Shown piece after piece: positions 44,181 to 52,434 of a DNA stretch of 64,000 nt. The position numbers were made by a program, and so were the translations under genes. The first letter of the stretch is position 1. Every line of letters starts with the position of its first letter. Source of the DNA: JAGLOK01 sp963675575. Lineage in GTDB: Bacteria; Bacillota; Clostridia; Christensenellales; UMGS416. The stretch spans positions 1,426,001 through 1,490,000 of the forward strand of contig OY776378.1 in the NCBI GenBank assembly GCA_963675575.1, in the 5' to 3' direction. The notes beneath the pieces are model-generated. The model saw only the letters and a list, made by a program, of their open reading frames with translations, did not search any database and was not told the origin of the DNA.

Positions 44181-44957
44181 ATGATTTTAGTTTTCGATGT
44201 TGGCAATTCAAATATAAAAATCGGCTTTTACAAAGACAATGTATTAGTTCAGTCGGCACGCCTTTCAACAGAAGTGGGAAAGACGTCGGATGAGTATGGT
44301 CTTACATTGATTAACGCGTTTAACTATGCGAGCCTTGATAAAGATGATGTTGAAGGCGCGATAATGTCTTCGGTTGTTCCTTCGATTAATTATACAATGG
44401 AACATATGGTTCGAACTTTCTTTGGATTAGACTTAATATCTGTTGGTCCCGGCACTAAAACCGGGATGAATATATTATATGACAACCCAAAAGAGGTGGG
44501 AGCAGACAGAATAGTGACCTCAATCGCAGCCTATGAAAAAGTCCATAGCGCATGCATAATAGTTGATTTCGGAACTGCGACCTCGTTTAATGCCGTTAAT
44601 AAGGACGGGGCTTTTTTAGGCGGAGCTATTATGCCGGGCATAAAGGTTTCAATGGAAGCATTAGTTGAAAATGCTTCAAAGTTGCCGAGAATTGAACTAA
44701 TAAAACCGGATAGAACAATCGGTAAAAACACAGTTAGCAATATGCAGTCCGGAATAGTTAACGGGTTTGTGGGTTCTGTTGACCATATAATAAATCTTAT
44801 GAGTGAAGAACTTGGAGGTGCCAGAGTTTTTGCTACCGGTGGCCTTGCAAACCTTATAGCCCCCCTGTCAAAGACTATCCAAGAAATCGATGGTAAATTG
44901 GCTCTTCAAGGACTTTTGACTGTGTACAATAGAAATATGGCTGGCAAAGAAGAGTAA
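44181..44957 (+). CDS. coaX: Type III pantothenate kinase
   Basis: Makes 4'-phosphopantothenate, the committed step to CoA. The 258-residue ASKHA-fold protein has the N-terminal phosphate loop MILVFDVGNSNIKIGFY, the DxGTATSF motif in IIVDFGTATSFNAV, and ATGGLANLI near the end. Potassium-dependent, feedback-insensitive CoaX is the usual pantothenate kinase in many clostridia. It lies 18 bases after the transporter gene. Confidence 0.95.
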   Translation: MILVFDVGNSNIKIGFYKDNVLVQSARLSTEVGKTSDEYGLTLINAFNYASLDKDDVEGAIMSSVVPSINYTMEHMVRTFFGLDLISVGPGTKTGMNILYDNPKEVGADRIVTSIAAYEKVHSACIIVDFGTATSFNAVNKDGAFLGGAIMPGIKVSMEALVENASKLPRIELIKPDRTIGKNTVSNMQSGIVNGFVGSVDHIINLMSEELGGARVFATGGLANLIAPLSKTIQEIDGKLALQGLLTVYNRNMAGKEE

Positions 44958-44981
44958 ATAATATTCTTTAAGGGTGAATCT

Positions 44982-46268
44982 ATGAAAAAAACAATTGCTT
45001 TTCTCGGCGCAGGTACTGTGGGTTCGGGAGTCTATCGTGTTTTAGAAGAAAACAAAGCCGTCATCTCTCATAGGGACGGTGTTGAATTTGATGTTAAAAA
45101 AATTCTTGTAAACAACATAAACAAAAAGAGAGAAATCGAGTTTTGTGAAGATGTTTTAACTACAGATTTTTCTGAAATATTGAATGACGAAGATATATCT
45201 ATTGTCTGTGAGTTCATGGGCGGAATACATCCGGCCTTGGAATATGTTGAAGCTTTGCTTAAAGCCAGTAAAACCGTTGTAACAGCCAATAAAGAGCTTC
45301 TGGCTAACTACTGGCCTCGATTGGAGCATGCGGCTATATCCTCAGGTGCGGGGCTATATTACGAAGCTGCGGTAGGCGGGGGGATTCCTATAATACGCAC
45401 TATCAATAACTCGCTTCAGGCCAATAAAATAAATAAATTAATCGGTATAATAAACGGCACTACAAATTATATACTTACAAAAATGTCTGATGATAAAAGA
45501 ACTTATAGTGACGTTCTTGAGGAAGCTAAAAAACTTGGTTTAGCTGAGCCTGACCCTACAAACGATGTTGAAGGATATGACGCTCTTTATAAACTGTCAA
45601 TTCTTTCTTCATTAGCTTTCCATGCGAAAGTCCCGCCTGAAAAGATATTTCTGGAGGGGATAACCAAAATTGAAAGCATAGATATTGAATTTGGAAAACA
45701 ACTCGGATTTGAATTGAAACTTTTAGCGATTGGTAAAAGAAAAGGATATGAAATAGAAACTCGTGTGCATCCGACTTTCATTTCACAAAGTCATCCTTTA
45801 TCAGCTGTAAGAGATTCTTATAATGCAATATTTATTGACGGTGATGCGGTTGAAAATCTTATGCTTTATGGAAAAGGTGCGGGTGCAAGACCAACGGCCA
45901 GCGCAATAATTTCTGATATAATATATGCGGCGAAAGCTTTGAAGCATCATTATACTTCTTTTGGAAATATTGACGAAGTTGATAAAGAAATAACTTTTTG
46001 TGATGATTGGGAATCAAAATATTATATGCGTATCCAATCAAAAGACGAGCCCGGTGTTTTATCCATTGTGTCAGGAAAGCTTGGCAAACATGGTGTTAGT
46101 CTAGAGTCTGTTATACAGAGAGGAAATGATATAAACAATGTTGTGCCAGTTATATTCTTGACACATTCAACGACAGAAAAAGCAATGATGGCGGCGGTCC
46201 AGGAGATCAGACATATTCCTGAAATCGATAAAATTGGTTCAATTATTAGGGTTGAAAACGATATATAG
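44982..46268 (+). CDS. hom: Homoserine dehydrogenase with C-terminal ACT domain
   Basis: NAD(P)-dependent enzyme of the threonine/methionine branch. The 428-residue protein has the Rossmann motif FLGAGTVGSGVYRVL, the catalytic region TTNYILTKM and KLGLAEPDPTNDVEGYDALYK with the catalytic Asp/Lys pair, and an ACT domain (about residues 345-425) for feedback by threonine. It follows coaX by 24 bases and ends at a terminator. thrC is elsewhere in the window. Confidence 0.95.
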   Translation: MKKTIAFLGAGTVGSGVYRVLEENKAVISHRDGVEFDVKKILVNNINKKREIEFCEDVLTTDFSEILNDEDISIVCEFMGGIHPALEYVEALLKASKTVVTANKELLANYWPRLEHAAISSGAGLYYEAAVGGGIPIIRTINNSLQANKINKLIGIINGTTNYILTKMSDDKRTYSDVLEEAKKLGLAEPDPTNDVEGYDALYKLSILSSLAFHAKVPPEKIFLEGITKIESIDIEFGKQLGFELKLLAIGKRKGYEIETRVHPTFISQSHPLSAVRDSYNAIFIDGDAVENLMLYGKGAGARPTASAIISDIIYAAKALKHHYTSFGNIDEVDKEITFCDDWESKYYMRIQSKDEPGVLSIVSGKLGKHGVSLESVIQRGNDINNVVPVIFLTHSTTEKAMMAAVQEIRHIPEIDKIGSIIRVENDI

Positions 46269-46300
46269 AACTGATTTGCATATAAAAAATAATGTTGAAC

Positions 46301-46328
46301 AAAAGCGTCTGTGTAACAGATGCTTTTT
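46301..46328 (+). terminator. Terminator after hom
   Basis: Stem 46301-46312 with 46316-46327 (12 bp with one G-T), 3-base loop, ending in five T residues. Confidence 0.88.
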
Positions 46329-46600
46329 GGTTATATATAGTGAACTGTTCCGTTGGGGTTAAAGATTCGGTGTTTCATGTCGTGTTTATACAAACAGACA
46401 ACCATACTCTTTGTAATCTGATTCCATTAGATTCCTAGGCAAATAAATATGACACTGTATAAATACAATGCCTTATTATTGGTACCCCAAAGGGGAATCG
46501 CTCCGCCCGAAGCCGAAACATTCGGGCTATCACGCCGGGTCGCTGCAAACAATTCACTGGATTGTTTGCCAATCGCTCCCGTTTGATTTCATTGGGACAA
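46329..46600. other. Non-coding interval between hom and the tRNA genes
   Basis: No gene is supported here. It holds a partial tRNA-Glu-like copy (46480-46500), a hairpin GCCCGAA/TTCGGGC (46507-46529) and a perfect 9-bp hairpin GCAAACAAT/ATTGTTTGC (46545-46569, 7-base loop). The string AATCGCTCC occurs at 46497 and again at 46571. The part before 46480 shows nothing I recognise. Confidence 0.6.
46480..46500 (-). repeat. Partial copy of the tRNA-Glu 3' end
   Basis: Twenty of 21 bases match 46639-46659, the CCA end, acceptor 3' strand and part of the T arm of tRNA-Glu. The two copies are in direct orientation 159 bases apart. The rest of the tRNA is missing, so this is a relic or an integration-type duplication. 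Confidence 0.7.
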
Positions 46601-46601
46601 T

Positions 46602-46632
46602 AAAAAAAGACATCACATGCGTGATATCTTTA
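46602..46632 (-). terminator. Terminator of the tRNA-Gln/tRNA-Glu unit
   Basis: On the minus strand AAAGATATCAC, loop GCAT, GTGATGTCTTT (one mismatch) runs into a seven-T tract, just downstream of the tRNA-Glu CCA end. Confidence 0.8.
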
Positions 46633-46638
46633 TTCATT

Positions 46639-46713
46639 TGGTACCCCCAAGGGGAATCGAACCCCTGTTTTCGGCGTGAGAGGCCAACGTCCTGACCGCT
46701 AGACTATGGGAGC
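46639..46713 (-). tRNA. tRNA-Glu (CTC anticodon)
   Basis: 75 bases on the minus strand with all arms: acceptor GCTCCCA paired with TGGGGGT, D arm, anticodon loop CTCTCAC with anticodon CTC at 46680-46678, T loop TTCGATT, discriminator A and encoded CCA. It reads GAG codons. It lies 3 bases from tRNA-Gln and is the second gene of the unit. Confidence 0.95.
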
Positions 46714-46716
46714 AAT

Positions 46717-46790
46717 TGGCTGCGGAACTAGGATTTGAACCTAGACAATATGAGTCAGAGTCATAGGTGCTGCCGTTACACTATTCCGCA
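46717..46790 (-). tRNA. tRNA-Gln (CTG anticodon)
   Basis: 74 bases on the minus strand: acceptor TGCGGAA with TTCCGCA, anticodon loop CTCTGAC with anticodon CTG at 46758-46756, T loop TTCAAAT, discriminator G and encoded CCA. It reads CAG codons. It is first in the unit behind a consensus promoter. Confidence 0.95.
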
Positions 46791-46802
46791 TCGAGTAAAG
46801 GA

Positions 46803-46831
46803 ATTATAGCAATTTATTTTTTAATTGTCAA
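46803..46831 (-). promoter_or_regulatory. Consensus promoter of the tRNA unit
   Basis: Perfect TTGACA (46826-46831) and perfect TATAAT (46803-46808) on the minus strand at the ideal 17-base spacing. Confidence 0.92.
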
Positions 46832-46898
46832 TGAGATAAATTTTAAAACGCATAAAGATTTTATTACATGCTGCAACCTATAAAACAAAACATAAAAC

Positions 46899-46926
46899 TA
46901 GACAAAAATTAAAATTATGTTATAAT
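46899..46926 (+). promoter_or_regulatory. Promoter of the rimP-nusA-infB operon
   Basis: TAGACA (46899-46904), 16-base spacer, extended perfect -10 TGTTATAAT (46918-46926). The expected start is about 46933, followed by the double hairpin. Confidence 0.8.
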
Positions 46927-46944
46927 ATTGATGAATTCTTTTTT

Positions 46945-46992
46945 CGGAGAGTGGTGTCTGCCACTCTTCGACTATGTAGAAGAGTATTTTTT
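46945..46992 (+). promoter_or_regulatory. Candidate attenuator in the rimP-nusA leader
   Basis: Two mutually exclusive hairpins. Hairpin A: 46945-46955 with 46960-46970, 11 bp, loop GTCT. Hairpin B: ACTCTTC 46963-46969 with GAAGAGT 46979-46985, 9-base loop, followed by six T residues at 46987-46992, which is the form of an intrinsic terminator. Both need the segment 46963-46969. This could switch the operon on or off, and NusA, encoded in the operon, is a natural factor to act on it. Seen from sequence only. Confidence 0.7.
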
Positions 46993-47011
46993 CAACTGAA
47001 TTGGTGGTTTA

Positions 47012-47467
47012 ATGCCCGTAAAAATAAATAAAAATCTAGTTTTTGATAAGGTTTCAAAACTTGTGGAAAACGAAGGCTTCACACTGGTTGAAGTTGAAAT
47101 CAAAGTGAGCGGTGACAAAGTTACTTTAGGCTTGATAATAGATAAAAATGGCGGCATTAACATAGAAGACTGTGAAAAAGTTTCCAAATTAGTAGACCCA
47201 GTGCTTGATGAAACCGAAGGCGTGTCAGGAGAATATGATTATTTTACGGTTTCTTCTGCGGGTTTAGACAGACCTTTTAAAACAACTGAAGATTTTCTAA
47301 CTCATGTTGGTGAGAAAATAGAGTTAAAGCTATATTCTGTTGTCAATAATAAAAAAACTTTTTGTGAGATCCTTAAAGAAGCAAACGAAGAATTTATTGT
47401 TTTAAATGAAAACATTAAAATATTAAGAAACAATATTCAAAAGGCGAATATCGCAATTGAATTTTGA
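47012..47467 (+). CDS. rimP: Ribosome maturation factor RimP
   Basis: Needed for 30S subunit maturation. The 151-residue protein has the N-terminal alpha-beta domain (LVENEGFTLVEVEIKVSG), the DCEKVSKLVDPVLDE helix, the conserved YDYFTVSSAGLDRPF segment, and an SH3-like C-terminal half. It opens the nusA-infB operon as usual. Its SD (GGTGG) is weak. nusA begins 12 bases later. Confidence 0.95.
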   Translation: MPVKINKNLVFDKVSKLVENEGFTLVEVEIKVSGDKVTLGLIIDKNGGINIEDCEKVSKLVDPVLDETEGVSGEYDYFTVSSAGLDRPFKTTEDFLTHVGEKIELKLYSVVNNKKTFCEILKEANEEFIVLNENIKILRNNIQKANIAIEF

Positions 47468-47479
47468 TGGAGGAATTTA

Positions 47480-48748
47480 ATGAATGCTGAATTCATAAGT
47501 GCACTGGATGCGCTTGAAAAAGAAAAGAATTTAAGCAAAGAGGTGCTGATAGAAGCATTGGAAGCGGCTCTTACAGCCGCATATAAAAAGAACTTTTCAA
47601 CCGATCAAAACGTAAGAATTGATATAAACCGAGAGACAGGCGATATCAATGTTTATGCGCAGCTTTTGGTTGTTGATAATATTGAAGACGAAGACCAAGA
47701 AATATTAATTGAAGATGCGCAGGAAATAAACAGCGCTGCAAAACTTGGAGATATATTAGAAGAAGTAATAACACCTGATTCATTCGGAAGAATTGCTGCA
47801 CAAACTGCAAAGCAAGTTGTTGTTCAGAGGATAAGAGAAGCTGAACGCACGGTGATTTTTGATGACTTTATCGAAAAGGAAGATGAAATTGTAACTGCAA
47901 CTGTTCAAAGAGTTGACAGAAAAAATGTTTTTGTAGACCTTGGAAAGACAGAGGGATACCTCCCGCCGTCCGAACAAATGTACGGAGAAAATTACTATCC
48001 TAATGATAGGCTTAAGGTATATGTTGTAGAGGTTCAAAAAACCAATAAAGGCGCTCAGATTATTGTGTCACGTTCTCACCCTGGTCTTGTTAAAAGACTT
48101 TTCGAGGCAGAAGTTCCTGAAATCAATGATGGAATTATTGAGATTGTAAGCATCGCTAGAGAAGCCGGCCAAAGAACAAAAATAGCTGTTTTTTCAACAG
48201 ACAGCGATATTGATGCTATAGGCGCTTGTGTTGGTCAGCGAGGTATACGCGTAGAGAGAGTTGTTGATGAACTTCACGGCGAGAAAATAGATATTATAAA
48301 CTACAGTGAAGACCCTGTTGAATTTATAGCAAACGCGTTAAGTCCGGCAAAAGTTGTTATGATATATCTTTATGAAGATGAGAAAATTGCAAGCGTTGTC
48401 GTACCAGACAATCAGCTTTCATTGGCAATAGGCAGGCAAGGTCAAAACGCACGGCTCGCTGCAAAGTTAACAGGTTGGAAAATAGATATTAAAAGCCAGT
48501 CTCAGATAATGGAAGAAGAGGCTGAAAAAGAAGATAAGGAAAATGAGTTCACTGATGATTTGAACGAATTGGATATAATGGATGACATAGAAACTCCCGA
48601 TGAAGTGCTGGGCGATGATGAAGACATATCATCATCTGATATTTTAGAGCAATCGGAAACGGAAGATATTAAAGAAGAAGTTTTAGATATGGAGTTAGCA
48701 GATATTGAAGGCTTTGACGATGTGGATGAAGAAGATAAAGAAGAATAA
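47480..48748 (+). CDS. nusA: Transcription factor NusA
   Basis: RNA-polymerase-binding factor in pausing, termination and antitermination. Order: N-terminal RNAP-binding domain (1-125), S1 domain (about 133-200, VTATVQRVDRKNVFVDLGKTEG), two KH domains (about 205-345, IGACVGQRGIRVERVVDELHGEK and AIGRQGQNARLAAKLTGW), then an acidic tail of about 75 residues rich in Asp/Glu. The tail replaces the C-terminal repeats of E. coli NusA. Confidence 0.97.
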   Translation: MNAEFISALDALEKEKNLSKEVLIEALEAALTAAYKKNFSTDQNVRIDINRETGDINVYAQLLVVDNIEDEDQEILIEDAQEINSAAKLGDILEEVITPDSFGRIAAQTAKQVVVQRIREAERTVIFDDFIEKEDEIVTATVQRVDRKNVFVDLGKTEGYLPPSEQMYGENYYPNDRLKVYVVEVQKTNKGAQIIVSRSHPGLVKRLFEAEVPEINDGIIEIVSIAREAGQRTKIAVFSTDSDIDAIGACVGQRGIRVERVVDELHGEKIDIINYSEDPVEFIANALSPAKVVMIYLYEDEKIASVVVPDNQLSLAIGRQGQNARLAAKLTGWKIDIKSQSQIMEEEAEKEDKENEFTDDLNELDIMDDIETPDEVLGDDEDISSSDILEQSETEDIKEEVLDMELADIEGFDDVDEEDKEE

Positions 48749-48753
48749 CGAAA

Positions 48754-49032
48754 ATGGCCAATAAATCCCGAAAAATTCCAATGAGAATGTGTGTTGGATG
48801 CAGACAAAGATTTAACAAGAAGGAACTAATTCGAATTGTTAGAACACCGGAAGGAGAGGTTGCTATGGATTCTACCGGTAAACTTTCAGGGCGAGGAGCT
48901 TATATTTGCAAGGAAAACTCGGAATGTTTAGAAAAGGCGATAAAATCAAAGGCTTTGGAAAGACATCTTGAAACAAACATAAGCGAGCAAGTTTATGAAA
49001 GCCTAAAAAAGGAGCATTTACAGGGTGGTTGA
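48754..49032 (+). CDS. rnpM: YlxR/RnpM family RNA-binding protein
   Basis: A 92-residue DUF448 protein with RMCVGCRQRFNKKELIRIVR and GKLSGRGAYIC, the family marks. In B. subtilis this family (RnpM, formerly YlxR) has been linked to RNase P regulation. It lies between nusA (5 bases) and the L7Ae-like gene (8-base overlap), the normal place. Confidence 0.93.
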   Translation: MANKSRKIPMRMCVGCRQRFNKKELIRIVRTPEGEVAMDSTGKLSGRGAYICKENSECLEKAIKSKALERHLETNISEQVYESLKKEHLQGG

Positions 49033-49330
49033 TTTATCAGGTCCTTTGGGAATGTGTGTAAAAGCGGGTGCTTGCTCATTTGGGTTTGAAAATACCTTAA
49101 AAATGCTTAAGAAAAGGAAAAGTTTTTTAGTGCTGGTATCAGATGAAGCTTCCGAAAATTCTAAAAAAAGGATTTATGACAAATGTAAATTCTATAATAC
49201 TGAGATTAAGGTAGTGGATATTACACAGGCAATAATGAAACTTAAACTTAATTATAATATTAAAATAATTTCTGTTAACGACATAAATTTTAAAAAGTTG
49301 ATTGACAAAAGGTTAAAAGGAGATACGTAA
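49025..49330 (+). CDS. ylxQ: L7Ae-family RNA-binding protein (YlxQ)
   Basis: A 101-residue protein with the L7Ae/YlxQ fold: KAGACSFGFENTLKMLKK, FLVLVSDEASENSKKR, and IISVND near the end. Members bind kink-turn RNAs, but the YlxQ targets are not settled. The start is GTG 49025 behind AAAGGAG further upstream; it overlaps rnpM by 8 bases. infB follows after 6 bases. Confidence 0.88.
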   Translation: MVDLSGPLGMCVKAGACSFGFENTLKMLKKRKSFLVLVSDEASENSKKRIYDKCKFYNTEIKVVDITQAIMKLKLNYNIKIISVNDINFKKLIDKRLKGDT

Positions 49331-49336
49331 ATTTAT

Positions 49337-52081
49337 ATGAGCAAAGTCAGTTTGCAAAAACAAACCAAGGATCTGTTATCGGTCACCGAAGGGGTCTCAA
49401 AGACAATTTCATTAGCGCAGCTAAGAGTTAAAAATCAGACTGCGTGGCTTCAAGACGCTGAAAAAGCATTAAGGGAAAAGATTAGGCAGCAGAAGCTTTT
49501 AGAAAAACAAAAACAGGAGGCTCTTAAACAAGAAGAGACTCCCAAGGAAGAGACTTCAAAAGAGAAAAAGGCTGTTAAGGTTTCAGATAAAAAGAAAACT
49601 GACGAACCAAAGCCGGTAAAAGATGCACCTGTTTTGGAAGTAAAAAAAATTGCGAAAAAATCTCCTAAAACCGAAGAAAAATCTGCTGAAAAAGAAACAC
49701 TAAAAACAGTTCATAATAATGACAAAAGCACAATAAGCCCTGTGGTGCATAAAACTTCTGTTGTGCCAACGAAAGCGGGCTCAAAGACTAAAAACAGCAT
49801 ATCAAAAGAAAAACCTAAAGTTACTATAGTAAATTTAGATGATAGACCAAAAAGAAAAGTTGGAATCAGACTTGTTAAGGCAGCCCCAACTCCCGAAGAA
49901 ATTGCTGCGCAGAAAAAGGAAGAGCAACAGAGACGGCAAGAACTTAAAGACAGAAGAGCTGCGGGACCAAAAAAAGATAATAATAAATCTTACAGTGGGC
50001 AAAAAGCGAGTACTCCTCGTGTTGAAAATTCTTCAAGTAAAGTATCGTCCGGTAAATTTGCGAAGACAACTGAAACAAAAGATACTGATACGCCAACAAC
50101 TACGGCTGCTTCTAAGCAGGATTCAAGAAAAAGAGGGAAAGTAACAAAGCCTTCAACTTATCACGAAATGCAACCTGCATATACCAGAAAAAAAACAAAA
50201 AAGACACAGCTTGAAGATACAAAAAGAAAAAAATATGTATTTGACGATGTTTACAGCCCTACTGGCTCGAGAAGAAAACGGTCAAGAAAACAAGTTCAAA
50301 AAAATACTATTGAACGCAAAATTATCGAGAATGCTATAATTAGCTCAAAGACTGTTCCGATTAAAGAATTGGCGGAGAAAATTGGCAAGCCTGGTGCTGA
50401 TATTATTAAACAGCTTTTCACACTTGGGGTTATCGCTAACATAAATCAGGCAATTGATTTTGATACAGCAGCACTTGTTGCATCAGAGTTGGGAGTTACC
50501 CTTGAGCAAAAAGTAGAAAAAACGAATGAAGAAAAAATGGTTGCTGCCCATGATGAATATACAGAAGACGCTGAAACATTAGTGAAACGCGCGCCTATAG
50601 TAACAGTGATGGGACACGTAGATCACGGTAAGACATCTCTTCTTGACGCTATAAGAAACGCGAATGTTATAGATGGAGAAGCTGGCGGGATTACACAGCA
50701 TATAGGTGCTTATTCAATTAAATATAAAAATGAAGATATAACATTTATAGATACCCCAGGACACGAAGCATTTACAGCAATGCGTGCAAGGGGTGCACAG
50801 GTTACAGATATCGCGATTTTAGTGGTCGCGGCTGACGATGGAGTGATGCCGCAAACCGTTGAAGCCATTAATCATGCCAAGGCTGCAAATGTTCCGATAA
50901 TAGTTGCTATAAATAAAATGGATGTTAATGGTGCTAATCCTGACAGAGTTAAGCAAGAGCTTACAGAGCACGAGCTTGTTACAGAAGAGTGGGGCGGAGA
51001 TACAATAATGGTTCCTATATCTGCACTCAAAAACGAAGGAATAGAAACTTTACTTGATGATATACTGCTGGTAGCTGAAATTCAGGAATTGAAAGCAAAT
51101 CCCAACACAACAGCCAAAGGTACAATTGTGGAGGCACAGCTGGATGTAGGCAGAGGACCCGTCGCAACCGTTCTGATACAAAATGGTACGCTTAGAATTG
51201 GCGATGCAATAGTTGCGGGTACAATAAGCGGAAAAGTCAGAGCAATGATTGATGATAAGGGCAACAGACTGGAAGAAGCAGGACCATCAACTCCGGTTGA
51301 AGTCCTAGGGTTTAACGAAGTGCCTAACGCAAGTGCAGTTATGTATGTGGCGGACGATAAACTTTCAAGAAAGGTTGCCGCAGACAGGAGAACACAAATA
51401 CGTGTGGATCAAGTTAAATCATCACAGATGGTTACTCTTGATGATTTATTTAATAAAATCAATGAAGGCAAGCTTAAGGATTTAAATATTGTTCTCAAAG
51501 CGGATGTTCAAGGTTCAGCGGAAGCTATGAAACAATCGTTGCTAAAGCTTTCAAACGAAGAAGTGCGTGTTAATATTAAGCACAGTGGAGTGGGAGCAAT
51601 TTCCGAAACTGATATAAACTTAGCTTCTGTCTCAAATGCGATTATAATTGGATTCAACGTAAGACCTGATACTAATGGAATGAAGGCTGCGGAAATCGCC
51701 AATGTAGAAATTAGAACTTACAGAATTATTTACAAAGCAATTGAAGATATTGAAAAAGCTATAAAGGGAATGCTTCAGCCTATATACAAAGAAGAAGTTA
51801 TCGGTCATGCTGAAGTGCGCAACGTAATAACAATCTCAAGCGTTGGAAACATTGCAGGGTGCTATTTAACCGATGGTTCGTTTACAAGAAACGCACAGGC
51901 CAGAATATTGCGCGACAGCGTGATTATTTATGAAGGAAGCCTTGCCTCGTTGAGAAGGTTCAAAGACGATGTTAAAGAAGTAAGGCAGGGATTTGAATGC
52001 GGAATCGGAATAGAAAATTTTAACGACATTAAGGTAGGAGATATAATCGAAGCCTTTGTTATGAAAGAAGTTGCTAGATAA
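49337..52081 (+). CDS. infB: Translation initiation factor IF-2
   Basis: GTPase that brings initiator tRNA to the 30S subunit. The 914-residue protein has a long, Lys/Glu-rich, unstructured N-terminal region (about 1-330), IF2-N domain (KTVPIKELAEKIGKPGADIIKQL), G domain with GHVDHGKTSLLDAIR (about residue 427), DTPGHEAF and NKMD, then domains II-IV. The stop overlaps the rbfA ATG (TAATG). Another open frame inside the N-terminal region is compositional noise. Confidence 0.98.
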   Translation: MSKVSLQKQTKDLLSVTEGVSKTISLAQLRVKNQTAWLQDAEKALREKIRQQKLLEKQKQEALKQEETPKEETSKEKKAVKVSDKKKTDEPKPVKDAPVLEVKKIAKKSPKTEEKSAEKETLKTVHNNDKSTISPVVHKTSVVPTKAGSKTKNSISKEKPKVTIVNLDDRPKRKVGIRLVKAAPTPEEIAAQKKEEQQRRQELKDRRAAGPKKDNNKSYSGQKASTPRVENSSSKVSSGKFAKTTETKDTDTPTTTAASKQDSRKRGKVTKPSTYHEMQPAYTRKKTKKTQLEDTKRKKYVFDDVYSPTGSRRKRSRKQVQKNTIERKIIENAIISSKTVPIKELAEKIGKPGADIIKQLFTLGVIANINQAIDFDTAALVASELGVTLEQKVEKTNEEKMVAAHDEYTEDAETLVKRAPIVTVMGHVDHGKTSLLDAIRNANVIDGEAGGITQHIGAYSIKYKNEDITFIDTPGHEAFTAMRARGAQVTDIAILVVAADDGVMPQTVEAINHAKAANVPIIVAINKMDVNGANPDRVKQELTEHELVTEEWGGDTIMVPISALKNEGIETLLDDILLVAEIQELKANPNTTAKGTIVEAQLDVGRGPVATVLIQNGTLRIGDAIVAGTISGKVRAMIDDKGNRLEEAGPSTPVEVLGFNEVPNASAVMYVADDKLSRKVAADRRTQIRVDQVKSSQMVTLDDLFNKINEGKLKDLNIVLKADVQGSAEAMKQSLLKLSNEEVRVNIKHSGVGAISETDINLASVSNAIIIGFNVRPDTNGMKAAEIANVEIRTYRIIYKAIEDIEKAIKGMLQPIYKEEVIGHAEVRNVITISSVGNIAGCYLTDGSFTRNAQARILRDSVIIYEGSLASLRRFKDDVKEVRQGFECGIGIENFNDIKVGDIIEAFVMKEVAR

Positions 52082-52434
52082 TGGCGAAATACAGAGAACA
52101 AAAAATTAACAGTGAAGTAAAAAGATTAATCGGAAACATTATAAATAATGAAATTCGCGACCCGCATGTTCCGTCAATGTGCTCTGTTATATCCGTTAAA
52201 ATCGGTAATGATTTAAAGCATGCAAAAGTCAATGTGAGTTTTTTGGATACCGAGGCAGATCCTAAAACTGCTATTAAGGCTTTGAATAATGCATCAGGTT
52301 TTATAAGGCATAGATTGGGAGATCTGATGACGACAAGAACTGTTCCTCAGATTACTTTTGTTTATAATCAATCTATTGAATATAGCATAAAGATAAATGA
52401 ACTATTAAACAAAGTAAAAAATGAACATACTTAA
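52081..52434 (+). CDS. rbfA: Ribosome-binding factor A
   Basis: A 117-residue KH-fold protein binding 16S rRNA in late 30S assembly. It has the opening YREQKINSEVKRLIGNIINNEIRDP-type region (REQKINSEVKRLIG), SVISVKIGNDLKHAKVNVS and RTVPQITFVYNQSIEYS. It overlaps infB by one base and nrnA by 14. Confidence 0.95.
   Translation: MAKYREQKINSEVKRLIGNIINNEIRDPHVPSMCSVISVKIGNDLKHAKVNVSFLDTEADPKTAIKALNNASGFIRHRLGDLMTTRTVPQITFVYNQSIEYSIKINELLNKVKNEHT

Noticed and set aside
46329..46600. Remnant of a mobile element between the tRNA copies
   Set aside because: There is no integrase, transposase or terminal inverted repeat in the interval; only the tRNA-end duplication is supportable.
46468..46695. 75-codon open frame across the tRNA-Glu region
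   Set aside because: It is read through the tRNA gene and its partial copy on the opposite strand; the GESNPCFRRERP-type peptide is a familiar artefact of tRNA 3' ends.
49839..50144. 101-codon frame inside infB
   Set aside because: It lies wholly within the Lys/Glu-rich N-terminal region of IF-2 in another frame and has no start context; compositional noise.
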